Shown one piece after another: positions 16,379-24,385 of a DNA stretch of 64,000 nucleotides. Numbering within the stretch: the first letter of the stretch is position 1; every line of letters starts with the position of its first letter. The DNA comes from Dyella mobilis (lineage in GTDB: Bacteria > Pseudomonadota > Gammaproteobacteria > Xanthomonadales > Rhodanobacteraceae): NCBI RefSeq assembly GCF_016904945.1, contig NZ_JADIKF010000040.1, positions 992,001 to 1,056,000 of the forward strand, in the 5' to 3' direction. The notes under the pieces were generated by a model, which was not told where the DNA came from, did not search any database, and saw nothing but the letters and a program-made list of their open reading frames with translations. The position numbers and the translations under genes are program-made.

Positions 16379-16852
16379 TCACACCGGTAGCGCCGTGGTC
16401 TTCTTGACGGTACGCAGCGCCAGCGTCGACTGCACGCGCACCACGCCTGGCAATTGGGTGAGGATCTCGGTGTGGATGCGCTCGAAATCGGCGGAGTCGG
16501 CGTAGGCCACACGCACCATGTAATCGGCCGCGCCGGCCAGCAGGCAGCATTCGGTGACTTCGGGGTGCTGCTGGATGGCTGCCTCGAAGGCGTCCAGCGC
16601 GGCGCGCCCCTGCTGATCGAGCGTCACCAGGACGAACGCCGTACCAGCCAACCCGGCGGCCTTTTCGTCCAGCAGCATCACGTAGCGGGAAATCAGCCCC
16701 CGCTCTTCCAATAGCTTTACCCGGCGCAGGCAGGCGGACGGCGAAAGATTTATCTGTAGGGCCAGGTCCATGTTGGCCAACCGACCGTCCTGCTGCAGCA
16801 GTCGCAGGATGGCTCGGTCGCGCTCGTCCAAAGGGGGCGAAGGAGTCGTCAT
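16379..16852 (-). CDS. Lrp/AsnC family transcriptional regulator
   Basis: A 157-residue feast/famine regulator. The helix-turn-helix lies at the N-terminus (DERDRAILRLLQQDGRLANM, then LSPSACLRRVKLLEERGLIS). The C-terminal half is the RAM ligand-binding fold (VECCLLAGAADYM-like core and LPGVVRVQSTLALR). ATG 16852 is used since the frame upstream lacks similarity. It is divergent from alanine dehydrogenase with a 155-bp gap, the classic arrangement of an Lrp-type activator next to its amino-acid-catabolic target. Alanine or leucine is the plausible co-effector. Confidence 0.92.
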   Translation of the reverse strand: MTTPSPPLDERDRAILRLLQQDGRLANMDLALQINLSPSACLRRVKLLEERGLISRYVMLLDEKAAGLAGTAFVLVTLDQQGRAALDAFEAAIQQHPEVTECCLLAGAADYMVRVAYADSADFERIHTEILTQLPGVVRVQSTLALRTVKKTTALPV

Positions 16853-17007
16853 AAATTCTATGCTTATCCAAATTTGTCGCAATGGATGCGAAAAATAGGT
16901 AATACCACTGCCTTAATCAGCGAGAAATTGCGCAATGTCTCGATCATACTGCGAACCGCGCGAGACCGGGAGGGCCGGCGCGCAAACCCACTTGAGAGAG
17001 AACATTC
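16853..17007. promoter_or_regulatory. Divergent control region between Lrp regulator and ald
   Basis: This 155-bp gap is clearly AT-rich against its surroundings at 16853-16930 (stretches such as AAATTCTATGCTTATCC and AAATTTGTCGCAA). Lrp-type proteins bind degenerate AT-rich sites, so it probably holds their binding sites and both promoters. I could not define exact boxes. Confidence 0.45.
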
Positions 17008-18126
17008 ATGCGCATTGGTGTGCCGAAAGAGATCAAGAACCACGAGTACCGCGTCGGCCTCGTCCCCTCGTCCGTGCAGGAACTGGTGCACAACGGCCAT
17101 CAAGTGATGGTGCAGAAGGACGCCGGTGTCGGCGCCGGCCTCAGCGATGCCGACTATGTCGCCGCTGGTGCCACGATCGTCGACAATGCCGACCAGATCT
17201 TTGCCGAAGCCGACATGATCGTGAAGGTCAAGGAGCCGTTGGCGGTTGAGCGCAAGAAGCTCCGCAAGGGCCAGATCCTGTTCACCTACCTGCATCTCGC
17301 CCCCGATGCCGAACAGACGCACGACCTGATCGCCTCCGGCGCCATCTGTATTGCGTACGAAACCGTCACCTCCGCCAATGGCGCGCTGCCGCTGCTGACG
17401 CCGATGTCTGAAGTCGCAGGCCGCCTGGCTCCTCAGGTCGGCGCGCATTCGCTGGAAAAAGCCCAGGGCGGACGCGGTGTCCTGCTGGGCGGCGTGCCGG
17501 GTGTGCCGGCCGCTGAAGTGGTGATCCTGGGCGGCGGCGTGTCCGGCACCCATGCCGCCACCATCGCCGTGGGCATGGGCGCCAAGGTAACCGTGGTCGA
17601 TCGCTCGGCCGACGCGCTCAAGCGCCTGGCCACGCAGTTCGGCACCTCGATCTCCACCGTGTTCTCCACCCGCTCGGCGATCGAAGAGCTGGTACGTCGC
17701 GCCGACCTGCTGATCGGCACCGTGCTGGTGCCGGGTGCCGCTGCACCCAAGCTGGTGACCCACGACATGGTGCGCACCATGAAGCCGGGCTCCGTGATCG
17801 TGGACGTCGCCATCGACCAGGGCGGTTGCGTGGAAACCTCGCACGCCACCACTCATTCGGACCCCACCTACGTGGTCGATGGCGTGGTGCACTACTGCGT
17901 AGCGAACATGCCCGGCGCCGTCGCGCGCACCTCGACCTTCGCGCTCAACAACGTCACCCTGCCGTTTGCCCTGGCCCTGGCCAACAACGGCTGGAAGAAG
18001 GCGCTGGCGCAGGACGTTCATCTGCGCAACGGCCTGAACGTGTGCGAAGGCAAGGTGGTGTGCGAGCCGGTTGCCCAGGCTCACAACCTGCCGTACGTGA
18101 AGGCTGAAACCGTCATCGGCCTGTAA
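17008..18126 (+). CDS. ald: Alanine dehydrogenase
   Basis: A 372-residue NAD-dependent enzyme that interconverts L-alanine and pyruvate plus ammonia. It has the family N-terminus [20 protein letters not shown], the catalytic region [27 protein letters not shown], and an NAD-binding loop [19 protein letters not shown]. It ends with the usual [13 protein letters not shown]. Full length. The preceding divergent Lrp-type gene is the likely regulator, and a strong terminator follows the stop codon. Confidence 0.97.
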   Translation: MRIGVPKEIKNHEYRVGLVPSSVQELVHNGHQVMVQKDAGVGAGLSDADYVAAGATIVDNADQIFAEADMIVKVKEPLAVERKKLRKGQILFTYLHLAPDAEQTHDLIASGAICIAYETVTSANGALPLLTPMSEVAGRLAPQVGAHSLEKAQGGRGVLLGGVPGVPAAEVVILGGGVSGTHAATIAVGMGAKVTVVDRSADALKRLATQFGTSISTVFSTRSAIEELVRRADLLIGTVLVPGAAAPKLVTHDMVRTMKPGSVIVDVAIDQGGCVETSHATTHSDPTYVVDGVVHYCVANMPGAVARTSTFALNNVTLPFALALANNGWKKALAQDVHLRNGLNVCEGKVVCEPVAQAHNLPYVKAETVIGL

Positions 18127-18137
18127 GGCAATATTGG

Positions 18138-18172
18138 CCGGGCGCCGCCACGTGGCGGCGCCCGGTTCTTTC
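18138..18172 (+). terminator. Terminator after ald
   Basis: A perfect 13-bp GC-rich stem (18138-18150 with 18153-18165) with a 2-nt loop, followed by TTCTTTC. It lies 12 bp after the ald stop and also separates ald from the convergent methyltransferase gene. Confidence 0.85.
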
Positions 18173-18184
18173 GGGGTTAACCGC

Positions 18185-19054
18185 TCACACTCTGGCGCAC
18201 ATCACGCGTCCACCCGAACGCAATCCGTCCTTGCGTCGGAACAAATAACGGCGGTTCAGCACATCCGGCTCCAAGGTTTCCGCTTCGCTGAAACCCAGCG
18301 CCAGCAACTGGCGTTGCAGTACCTGCGGATGGAAGGCACAAATCCACGGCTCGCCAATGGCCGCCGCACGTTGCCCCATCATTTCGCCGACGACTCGCTC
18401 GATCGGATTGAGCAGGGACTCGTGCAGACGATAGTCGAAGCAGATCGAACTACCGCGAGGCAGCTTGGCCACAAACGCCAAGGTGCGCATGATTGCGTCC
18501 TCAGTTAGATACATCGTTACGCCAAGCCAGGACACGCAGGCCGGCAGGTCTGCACGAAAGCCCGCGTCGGAAAGCCCTCGCGCCAATGTTTCGCGCTCGA
18601 AATCCACCGGTGCGAAAGTCAGGTTTTCCGGCAGCGCGATACCCGCGGCATCGAGGCATCGCCGCTTCCATTGCTGCGTCGAAGGATGATCGACTTCGAA
18701 CACGCGCAAGCCGATCGCACTATGCGGATTGCGGTACGCAAACGTATCCAGGCCGGCCCCGAGCACCACGTATTGCCGCACTCCTGCAGACACCGCGTGC
18801 GCCAGTTCGTCCTCGGCAACGCGGCTTCGTACCACCAGAGCGGCCCGCAGGCCGCGCGATAGCGGATCGTTGTATTCGAAAGGATCCTCGCGCATTGCCG
18901 CTTCGCGCTCGCGCCCGAGTATCGGCAAAGCGACGGGATCATCGAGCACGATCGGCTCATCCAGCAGCTGGTGTGCCGCGCGCAAGGCCGCTACCCGCCA
19001 TGCGGTGCGACTAGGCTCTCCGCTGCGAACAATATTTTCCGACGTCACTGTCAC
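18185..19054 (-). CDS. Class I SAM-dependent methyltransferase, LCM/TIGR00027-like
   Basis: A 289-residue methyltransferase of the leucine-carboxyl-methyltransferase-like group (mycobacterial-type putative SAM-dependent family). SAM-binding motif I is YVVLGAGLDTFAYRN (about 95-110). FEVDHPSTQQWKR follows as motif II, and WLGVTMYLTEDAI is a family signature. The N-terminal TAWRVAALRAAHQLLDEPIV is also characteristic. The substrate is unknown. The acetyltransferase gene lies downstream of no obvious partner here; this gene begins 15 bp after that gene's stop. Confidence 0.85.
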   Translation of the reverse strand: MTVTSENIVRSGEPSRTAWRVAALRAAHQLLDEPIVLDDPVALPILGREREAAMREDPFEYNDPLSRGLRAALVVRSRVAEDELAHAVSAGVRQYVVLGAGLDTFAYRNPHSAIGLRVFEVDHPSTQQWKRRCLDAAGIALPENLTFAPVDFERETLARGLSDAGFRADLPACVSWLGVTMYLTEDAIMRTLAFVAKLPRGSSICFDYRLHESLLNPIERVVGEMMGQRAAAIGEPWICAFHPQVLQRQLLALGFSEAETLEPDVLNRRYLFRRKDGLRSGGRVMCARV

Positions 19055-19069
19055 ATTGCGGCTCCATTC

Positions 19070-19528
19070 TCATGGCAATACGAGAGCATATTCGCAAAAT
19101 TCGCGGTCGCGCTGCCATCCCAGGGATTCGTACAACGCTTGCGCCGGATGATTGTCGAGCGCCGTCGTCAGCGACAAGCTGGCCGCGCCCAGTGCGCGCG
19201 CACCATCAGCCGCAGCAAGTAGCAGCGCCTTCGCAACGCCTTGCCTGCGCGCCTGGGGCGATACGAACAGATCGTTGAGTACATAAGTGCGCACCGTACG
19301 CACCGATGAAAACAGCGGATAGAGCTGGACAAAACCGAAGCCGACGCCACTGTCCTCATCGCTGCGCGCCAGCACGATCACCGATTCGTGATGGGCAAAA
19401 CGCTCGGCAAGAAAGCTGCGGGCACGCGAGGGATCGGAGGGTTGTCGATAAAACTGCCGATAACCGTCGAACAGCGGCACCAGCACGTCGAGATCCTGGA
19501 TGCCGGCTTGATGAATGGAAAAGCCCAT
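19070..19528 (-). CDS. GNAT family N-acetyltransferase
   Basis: A 152-residue acetyltransferase. The acetyl-CoA site is LFVSPQARRQGVAKALLLAA (the R/Q-x2-G-x-G/A loop), preceded by the beta strand VRTYVLNDLFV. The conserved ALYESLGWQRDREF follows. No substrate clue. It sits 48 bp after rlmH on the same strand and 15 bp before the methyltransferase gene. Confidence 0.88.
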   Translation of the reverse strand: MGFSIHQAGIQDLDVLVPLFDGYRQFYRQPSDPSRARSFLAERFAHHESVIVLARSDEDSGVGFGFVQLYPLFSSVRTVRTYVLNDLFVSPQARRQGVAKALLLAAADGARALGAASLSLTTALDNHPAQALYESLGWQRDREFCEYALVLP

Positions 19529-19576
19529 ATCGACTCCGGTGGCGATAAAGACGCACGCCGGAGGTTTTCAGGTGCC

Positions 19577-20047
19577 CTAGGCGCGATGATACGGATGCCC
19601 GGCGAGCAGCGTCGTCGCACGATAGAGCTGCTCGGCCAGCACCAGCCGCACCAGCATATGTGGCAGTGTCAGCGGACCCAATGACCACTTTTGGTCGGCA
19701 CGCGCCAAAACGTCGGGCGAGTGGCCATCCGGGCCGCCGATCAGAAACGCCAGGTCGCGGCCGGCCATGCGCCACCTGGCCAGCTGTTCGGCAAGCTCCT
19801 CGCTCGACCAGGTCTTGCCGCGGCCATCCAGCGCAACCACGTGGGTATCTCGAGGCAGTGCCGCCAGTATCGAGGCGCCCTCATCGTGCATCGCACGCGC
19901 ATCGTCGCGGCTCTTGCCGCGTGCGCCGGGCTTCAGCTCGATCAATTCGAGGGGCAAATCGTGGGACAGCCGTTTGCGGTATTCGGCAAACCCTTCTGCA
20001 ACCCACGAGGGCATGCGTTCGCCGATGGCGATCAGGCGGGCGCGCAT
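19577..20047 (-). CDS. rlmH: 23S rRNA (pseudouridine1915-N3)-methyltransferase RlmH
   Basis: A 156-residue SPOUT methyltransferase that modifies pseudouridine 1915 in helix 69 of 23S rRNA. The knot-forming SAM site is FLIGGPDGHS, followed by the family ending LGPLTLPHMLVRLVLAEQLY and HPYHRA. Full length. It follows rsfS by 13 bp, the conserved rsfS-rlmH pair. Confidence 0.96.
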   Translation of the reverse strand: MRARLIAIGERMPSWVAEGFAEYRKRLSHDLPLELIELKPGARGKSRDDARAMHDEGASILAALPRDTHVVALDGRGKTWSSEELAEQLARWRMAGRDLAFLIGGPDGHSPDVLARADQKWSLGPLTLPHMLVRLVLAEQLYRATTLLAGHPYHRA

Positions 20048-20060
20048 ACCGATGTTTTTC

Positions 20061-20468
20061 TCAGCCGGCTAGGGCAGCTTCGCCCTGGGCGTCGCGGTCG
20101 CCCACCGTCCACAGGCGCTCCAGCCCATAGAACTCGCGAATGCGCGGCAGCATGACGTGCACGATGACGTCACCCAGATCCACCAGCACCCACTCCGCTT
20201 CGCGCTCGCCTTCGACACCCAGCGGCATCACGCCCGCCTGTTTGGCGAACTTGACCACTTCGTCGGCGATGGATTTGACGTGGCGTGCCGAGGTGCCGGA
20301 AGCAATCACGAGCAGGTCGGCGATAGAGGTTTTGCCGCGTACATCGATCTCTCGGATGTCCTTGGCTTTGAGATCTTCAAGTGCGGCGATGACGGACTTG
20401 CGCAGGGCGGCCGTGGTGACGGCCTTGGTATGGCGGGTAGTGGTCAAGAGTCGGGGCCTCTTAGGCAT
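20061..20468 (-). CDS. rsfS: Ribosome silencing factor RsfS
   Basis: A 135-residue protein that binds uL14 on the 50S subunit and blocks subunit joining during starvation. Characteristic residues: [39 protein letters not shown] and [20 protein letters not shown], ending LERLW. ATG 20468 gives the usual length. It is followed by rlmH. In most relatives nadD lies directly upstream; here a sigma/anti-sigma pair and dipZ-msrB intervene. CGTCAA/AGTATA on the plus strand (TTGACG and TATACT on the minus, 20 nt apart) at 20496-20527 could be a poorly spaced promoter of its own. Confidence 0.95.
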   Translation of the reverse strand: MPKRPRLLTTTRHTKAVTTAALRKSVIAALEDLKAKDIREIDVRGKTSIADLLVIASGTSARHVKSIADEVVKFAKQAGVMPLGVEGEREAEWVLVDLGDVIVHVMLPRIREFYGLERLWTVGDRDAQGEAALAG

Positions 20469-20539
20469 ATCGACAACGCGGGATCGCGCGGCTGCAGTAT
20501 ATCCGCCCAGCCATGACCAGGCGTCAAGCGGATTGCGCC

Positions 20540-21190
20540 CTAGGCCCTGGAAAGCAGGCGCCCGCCCATGGCCGCGTTGGCGGCCACCACGATGGCGACG
20601 GCCAGCGCGTGCATCAGCAGATCCGTCGCGGCGGCATCGAAGTTGTGGCAGATCTCGAGCAGGCTGGCCGAGGCGGCGGCGCTGGCCAGGCCGACCATCA
20701 CCGCCGTCAGGACCGGCCGCAGCGGACAAGCCCTGCGCAACAGCCAGATCAGCAGGCCCGACAGCGGAATCGAGAAACTGATAATGAAGATCAGGCAGTC
20801 GTTGGCGCCGTGCAGATCCATCACCGGCATGCCGGGAATGTGGGCGCGCAGGCAGCCCAGGCCGCTGGCGCCGATCCACAGCACGGTGCTGGGCACCGGC
20901 AGCCACGCCCAGGCGGTCGGGCGCCCAGGCACGGCGAGCACCAGGGCCGCCAGCACGGCAGTGACCGCCGTCAACACGGCGCCGCAGGCCGCCCAGCCAA
21001 GATCCGGCGCTGCGGCCCATCGATGCAGCATGGTATGCGCGCCGTAGTGCATGAACATCACCGCGGCAATTACTGCCACCACCAGCAGCCAGCCGAGCGC
21101 GCGCCGCCATGGCGGCGGCAGACGCCGCACCGGCGTCAGCTCGGCACCGAGCGTGTCGATCAGGGCTTCGTGGCGTGCTGCGTCGGACAT
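20540..21190 (-). CDS. nrsF: NrsF-like (DUF1109) membrane anti-sigma factor
   Basis: A 216-residue protein with about six transmembrane helices and a short cytoplasmic N-terminus ([24 protein letters not shown]-type opening). This is the DUF1109/NrsF family, polytopic anti-sigma factors that hold SigF-type ECF sigmas at the inner membrane. Cysteines lie in [11 protein letters not shown] and LRRACPLRP, the sort of residues implicated in signal sensing by relatives. It starts 5 bp after the stop of the sigma gene and ends 71 bp before rsfS on the same strand, so read-through into rsfS-rlmH is possible. Confidence 0.85.
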   Translation of the reverse strand: MSDAARHEALIDTLGAELTPVRRLPPPWRRALGWLLVVAVIAAVMFMHYGAHTMLHRWAAAPDLGWAACGAVLTAVTAVLAALVLAVPGRPTAWAWLPVPSTVLWIGASGLGCLRAHIPGMPVMDLHGANDCLIFIISFSIPLSGLLIWLLRRACPLRPVLTAVMVGLASAAASASLLEICHNFDAAATDLLMHALAVAIVVAANAAMGGRLLSRA

Positions 21191-21195
21191 CGGGT

Positions 21196-21873
21196 TCAGG
21201 ATTCTCCGTTCATTCGGTCACGCAGCGTCTTCAGTGCGCGGTGCAGATTAACTTTCAGGGCACCGGTCTTGCGCCCCGTGTGCTCGGCAGCCTCGGCCAG
21301 CGAACGCTCGCGCAAGCCGAGTTGCTCGACCGCCTCACGCTGGCCCGGCGGCAGGGCATCAATCGCCTCGCGCAAGCGCCCGGCCTGCTGCGCGCGCTCG
21401 GTTTCGGCACTGGCATCGTCGCGGTCCGCATGCATGTCGTAAGCCCGCTCGTCGTGCACTTCGCGCCGGTCGCGACGACCGTGGCTGCGCAAGGCATCGA
21501 TCGCGCGCCGGCTGGCGATGGCCGCCAGCCATGCGTCATAGGAACGGGTCGGATCGAACGTGTGGCGTACGCGGTGGACCGTCAACAGCGTCTCCTGCAC
21601 CACATCGTCCAAGGCATCTACCGCCACGCCCTGCCTTCGCGCCACGGCCCGAATCAAGGCCACCGAATCGGTCAGCAGGCGCGCATAGGCGCGCTGGTCG
21701 CCCGCTTGCGCGGCGGCCATCCATGCTGCCCGCTGCCGGTCAGCCTGTTCGCTGGCGTGGATGGTTTCGGTCGACACGGCCTTCGGGTTACCTGGCTCCC
21801 GAGCTGGGAGCCCGCGTAGTAGTACCCACGCGTCACCAAAGGTCAAGCTATCGAAAGTCGGAGAATGCGCCAT
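21196..21873 (-). CDS. ECF sigma factor of the SigF type
   Basis: Up to 225 residues. Sigma region 2 begins about residue 55 ([20 protein letters not shown], then [19 protein letters not shown] and [17 protein letters not shown]). Region 4 is [20 protein letters not shown] followed by [20 protein letters not shown]. The start is uncertain. ATG 21873 leaves a 23-nt leader after the promoter at 21904-21929. GTG 21777 and ATG 21720 are alternatives, because residues 1-32 look non-conserved and contain a perfect inverted repeat (21794-21812). The nrsF gene follows by 5 bp. Predicted targets are its own operon and dipZ-msrB. Confidence 0.9.
   Translation of the reverse strand: MAHSPTFDSLTFGDAWVLLRGLPAREPGNPKAVSTETIHASEQADRQRAAWMAAAQAGDQRAYARLLTDSVALIRAVARRQGVAVDALDDVVQETLLTVHRVRHTFDPTRSYDAWLAAIASRRAIDALRSHGRRDRREVHDERAYDMHADRDDASAETERAQQAGRLREAIDALPPGQREAVEQLGLRERSLAEAAEHTGRKTGALKVNLHRALKTLRDRMNGES
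21766..21791 (-). promoter_or_regulatory. Third GTAACC-N16-CGAA match, inside the sigma gene
   Basis: Minus strand, 21791 to 21766: GTAACC, 16 bases, CGAA, the same pattern as the two promoters upstream. If active it would start mRNA near 21759 and require translation from ATG 21720. It may instead be a chance match or a remnant of promoter duplication. Confidence 0.35.
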
Positions 21874-21903
21874 GAGCCGTCCGGGCCGTCGTATGTAGCG
21901 TTA

Positions 21904-21929
21904 TTCGTTGCGTTTCGAGCACTGGTTAC
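21904..21929 (-). promoter_or_regulatory. Autoregulatory promoter of the sigma/nrsF operon
   Basis: Minus strand, 21929 to 21904: GTAACC, 16 bases, CGAA. The predicted start is near 21896. Its -35 lies back to back (24 bp apart) with the identical promoter on the plus strand at 21954-21979. Confidence 0.75.
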
Positions 21930-21953
21930 CGCTAAAAAAAATGGCGCACACTC

Positions 21954-21979
21954 GTAACCGCTCCGCCCCGCGTGGCGAA
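21954..21979 (+). promoter_or_regulatory. Sigma-dependent promoter of dipZ-msrB
   Basis: GTAACC (21954-21959), 16 bases, CGAA (21976-21979), the same pattern as the divergent sigma-gene promoter. The predicted start near 21987 leaves a 27-nt leader to ATG 22014, which supports that start over the GTG at 21972. Confidence 0.75.
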
Positions 21980-22013
21980 TACCCCGTCAGAAACCAAGCC
22001 GAGAGCCATCGTG

Positions 22014-23735
22014 ATGATCCTGCTGATCCTTGCCTTTCTAGGTGGCGTGCTGACCATTCTCAGCCCCTGCATCCTGCCCGTACTGCCTTTCGTATTCGCA
22101 CGAGCTGATCGTCCATTCGCGCGTAACGGCTTGCCAATGTTGATCGGCATGGCACTCACTTTCGCACTGGTAGCCACGCTCGCCGCTGTCGGCGGCAGTT
22201 GGGCGGTACGCGCCAACCAATACGGGCGCTATGCCGCCATGGCAGTGCTTGCGCTGCTTGGACTCACCCTGCTTTCTTCCCGCGTAGCCCAATGGCTCAC
22301 CCGCCCGTTCGTGGCATTGGGCAACCGGCTGAGTTCGCGCTCGAACGCGCAACACGATTCGGCGTGGTCGTCCGCAGGTCTAGGCATCGCCACCGGCTTG
22401 CTGTGGGCGCCTTGCGCGGGCCCCATCCTCGGATTGTTGCTGACCGGTGCGGCACTCAAAGGGGCTAGCGTGCAAACCACCTTGCTGCTGCTCACCTATG
22501 CCTGCGGCGCGGCGGTTTCGCTCGCCGCCGCACTACTGGTTGGCGGCGGCGTATTTGCAGCGATGAAGCGCTCGCTTGGCGCTGGCGAATGGGCGCGCCG
22601 CGGACTGGGTGCGCTGGTGCTGGCCGGAGTTGTCGTGGTGGCGCTGGGTGCAGATACCGGATGGCTGACGCGCGCATCGCTGGCCAATACCGGCAGCATC
22701 GAGCAAAAGCTGATCGACGCCATAAGCCCCTCGCCCGTGGCGGCGGCCACCACGCATTCGGCCGGAGAGTCCTTGCCGGTGGAAGGCGAAATGCCTTCGC
22801 TGTCGGGGGCCACCCAATGGCTCAACAGCGCGCCGCTGACGCCCGCATCGCTGCGCGGCAAGGTGGTACTGGTGGATTTCTGGACCTATTCCTGCATCAA
22901 CTGCATTCGCTCGCTGCCCTATGTGAATGCCTGGGCACAGAAATATCGCGATCACGGCCTGGTGGTGATCGGTGTGCATTCGCCGGAATTCGCCTTCGAA
23001 AAAGATCCCGCCAATATCGCCAAGGCGATCAAGCATTTCGGCATCACCTACCCCGTTGCAGTAGATAGCAACTATGCGATCTGGAAAGGCTTCAACAACG
23101 AATACTGGCCAGCGCATTACTTCATCGACGCACAAGGGCACATTCGTGCGCACCACTATGGCGAAGGCGCCTACACCGCCAGCGAGGACGAGATCCGCCG
23201 CCTGTTGACCGAAGCCGGCTACCAGAACCTGCCGGGCGGCTACGTGCAACCCGGTGCAACGGGCGCAGAAGCGGCCGGCTCCGGCGACGTCAGCCGATCA
23301 CCGGAAACCTATGTGGGTTATGCAAAAAGCAAGAACTTCGTGAGTGGGCCGATATCGCAAGACTACGAGGATCATTATCGCGCGCCCTTGCTGGAGGTGA
23401 ATCAATGGGGGCTCAAGGGTTTTTGGACCGTCGAAGCACAAAGCGCCTCGTTGAATCGCGCGGACGGCAGCATCGTCTATCGCTTTCGTGGCCGCGACCT
23501 GCACCTGGTGCTGGGACCGGGCAAGGACGGCAAGCCTGTTCGCTTCCGCGTCACCCTTGACGGCAAAGCGCCCGGCGACGATCACGGCGCCGATACCGAC
23601 GCCGACGGCAATGGCGTCGTCACCGGACAACGGCTCTACCAATTGGTGCGTCAGGCGCACGGTACCGGCGACCGCAACTTCGAAATTACTTTTCTCGATC
23701 CGGGCGTGTACGCCTACGCCTTCACCTTCGGTTGA
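22014..23735 (+). CDS. dipZ: DipZ-type thiol:disulfide transporter (CcdA + thioredoxin + C-terminal domain)
   Basis: A 573-residue inner-membrane protein that carries electrons across the membrane to periplasmic thiol enzymes. Residues 1-215 form a CcdA/DsbD-like membrane domain with the paired cysteines Cys19 (LSPCILP) and Cys134 (WAPCAGP). A periplasmic thioredoxin-like domain follows (about 262-410) with the active site C294-I-N-C297 after VDFWTYS. The C-terminal 150 residues match the DipZ beta-rich domain (YVGYAKSKNFVSG, VYRFRGRDLHLVLGP, FLDPGVYAYAFTFG). It is followed by msrB after 20 bp, so it is the likely reductant source for MsrB. Confidence 0.9.
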   Translation: MILLILAFLGGVLTILSPCILPVLPFVFARADRPFARNGLPMLIGMALTFALVATLAAVGGSWAVRANQYGRYAAMAVLALLGLTLLSSRVAQWLTRPFVALGNRLSSRSNAQHDSAWSSAGLGIATGLLWAPCAGPILGLLLTGAALKGASVQTTLLLLTYACGAAVSLAAALLVGGGVFAAMKRSLGAGEWARRGLGALVLAGVVVVALGADTGWLTRASLANTGSIEQKLIDAISPSPVAAATTHSAGESLPVEGEMPSLSGATQWLNSAPLTPASLRGKVVLVDFWTYSCINCIRSLPYVNAWAQKYRDHGLVVIGVHSPEFAFEKDPANIAKAIKHFGITYPVAVDSNYAIWKGFNNEYWPAHYFIDAQGHIRAHHYGEGAYTASEDEIRRLLTEAGYQNLPGGYVQPGATGAEAAGSGDVSRSPETYVGYAKSKNFVSGPISQDYEDHYRAPLLEVNQWGLKGFWTVEAQSASLNRADGSIVYRFRGRDLHLVLGPGKDGKPVRFRVTLDGKAPGDDHGADTDADGNGVVTGQRLYQLVRQAHGTGDRNFEITFLDPGVYAYAFTFG

Positions 23736-23755
23736 GCGGTCCTAAGGAGATTCAC

Positions 23756-24385
23756 GTGACTTCCATCTCTCACAACCTCGCCATGGATCGCCGCCGCTTC
23801 CTGCTCGCCGTACTGGGCGGCGGTGCCGCGTTCACCGTTGGCGGCCTGTCGGCGGCTCGCTTGTTTGCCGGCGGCAAAGGCACCGGCACGACGGCTGCAG
23901 CCACACCGGCGGCGTCACCGGCACAAACTCTGTTGCTGGAATGCTTTTCCGACGACGACGGCCACAACCTGGGTCCATGCAACGTACGCAAGCTGGTACT
24001 GACCGACGAACAATGGCATCAGCGCCTTTCCGATGCGGCTTTCAATGTCATGCGCCGCAACGGTACGGAACGCGCATTCAGCGGTCCGCACGAAAAACCA
24101 AACAGCAAGGGCATGTATCGCTGCGCCGGCTGCGACACGGCGCTGTTCGACGCGGCCACGCAATTCGACTCCGGCACGGGCTGGCCCAGTTTCTGGCAAC
24201 CGATCGCCAAGCAGAATGTCATCCAAGGCAATGACACCAGCTACGGAATGGTCCGCACGGCGATCAGCTGTGCCGGCTGCGACAGCCATCTGGGCCACGT
24301 CTTCGACGATGGTCCGGCACCGACCGGTCTACGCTACTGCATGAATTCGGTGGCGATGCGGTTTGTCGCGTTCCGGGTCAGCTAG
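23756..24385 (+). CDS. msrB: Exported peptide-methionine (R)-S-oxide reductase MsrB
   Basis: A 209-residue enzyme that reduces methionine-R-sulfoxide in damaged proteins. The catalytic Cys195 is in GLRYCMNSVAMRF. Zinc cysteines are Cys123/126 and Cys172/175, and GTGWPSF is intact. The N-terminus carries a twin-arginine-like signal (DRRRFLLAVLGGGAAF), so it should act in the periplasm, where DipZ can reduce it. An insert before the MsrB core (about 55-80) carries two further cysteines (Cys63, Cys75). GTG 23756 is preceded by AAGGAG at 6 nt. The last 8 bases overlap the convergent nadD. Confidence 0.93.
   Translation: MTSISHNLAMDRRRFLLAVLGGGAAFTVGGLSAARLFAGGKGTGTTAAATPAASPAQTLLLECFSDDDGHNLGPCNVRKLVLTDEQWHQRLSDAAFNVMRRNGTERAFSGPHEKPNSKGMYRCAGCDTALFDAATQFDSGTGWPSFWQPIAKQNVIQGNDTSYGMVRTAISCAGCDSHLGHVFDDGPAPTGLRYCMNSVAMRFVAFRVS

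Noticed and set aside
20496-20527. Vegetative promoter for rsfS (TTGACG and TATACT on the minus strand)
   Set aside because: The 20-nt spacer is too long for a normal sigma-70 promoter, so it was noted in the rsfS entry but not annotated as a feature.
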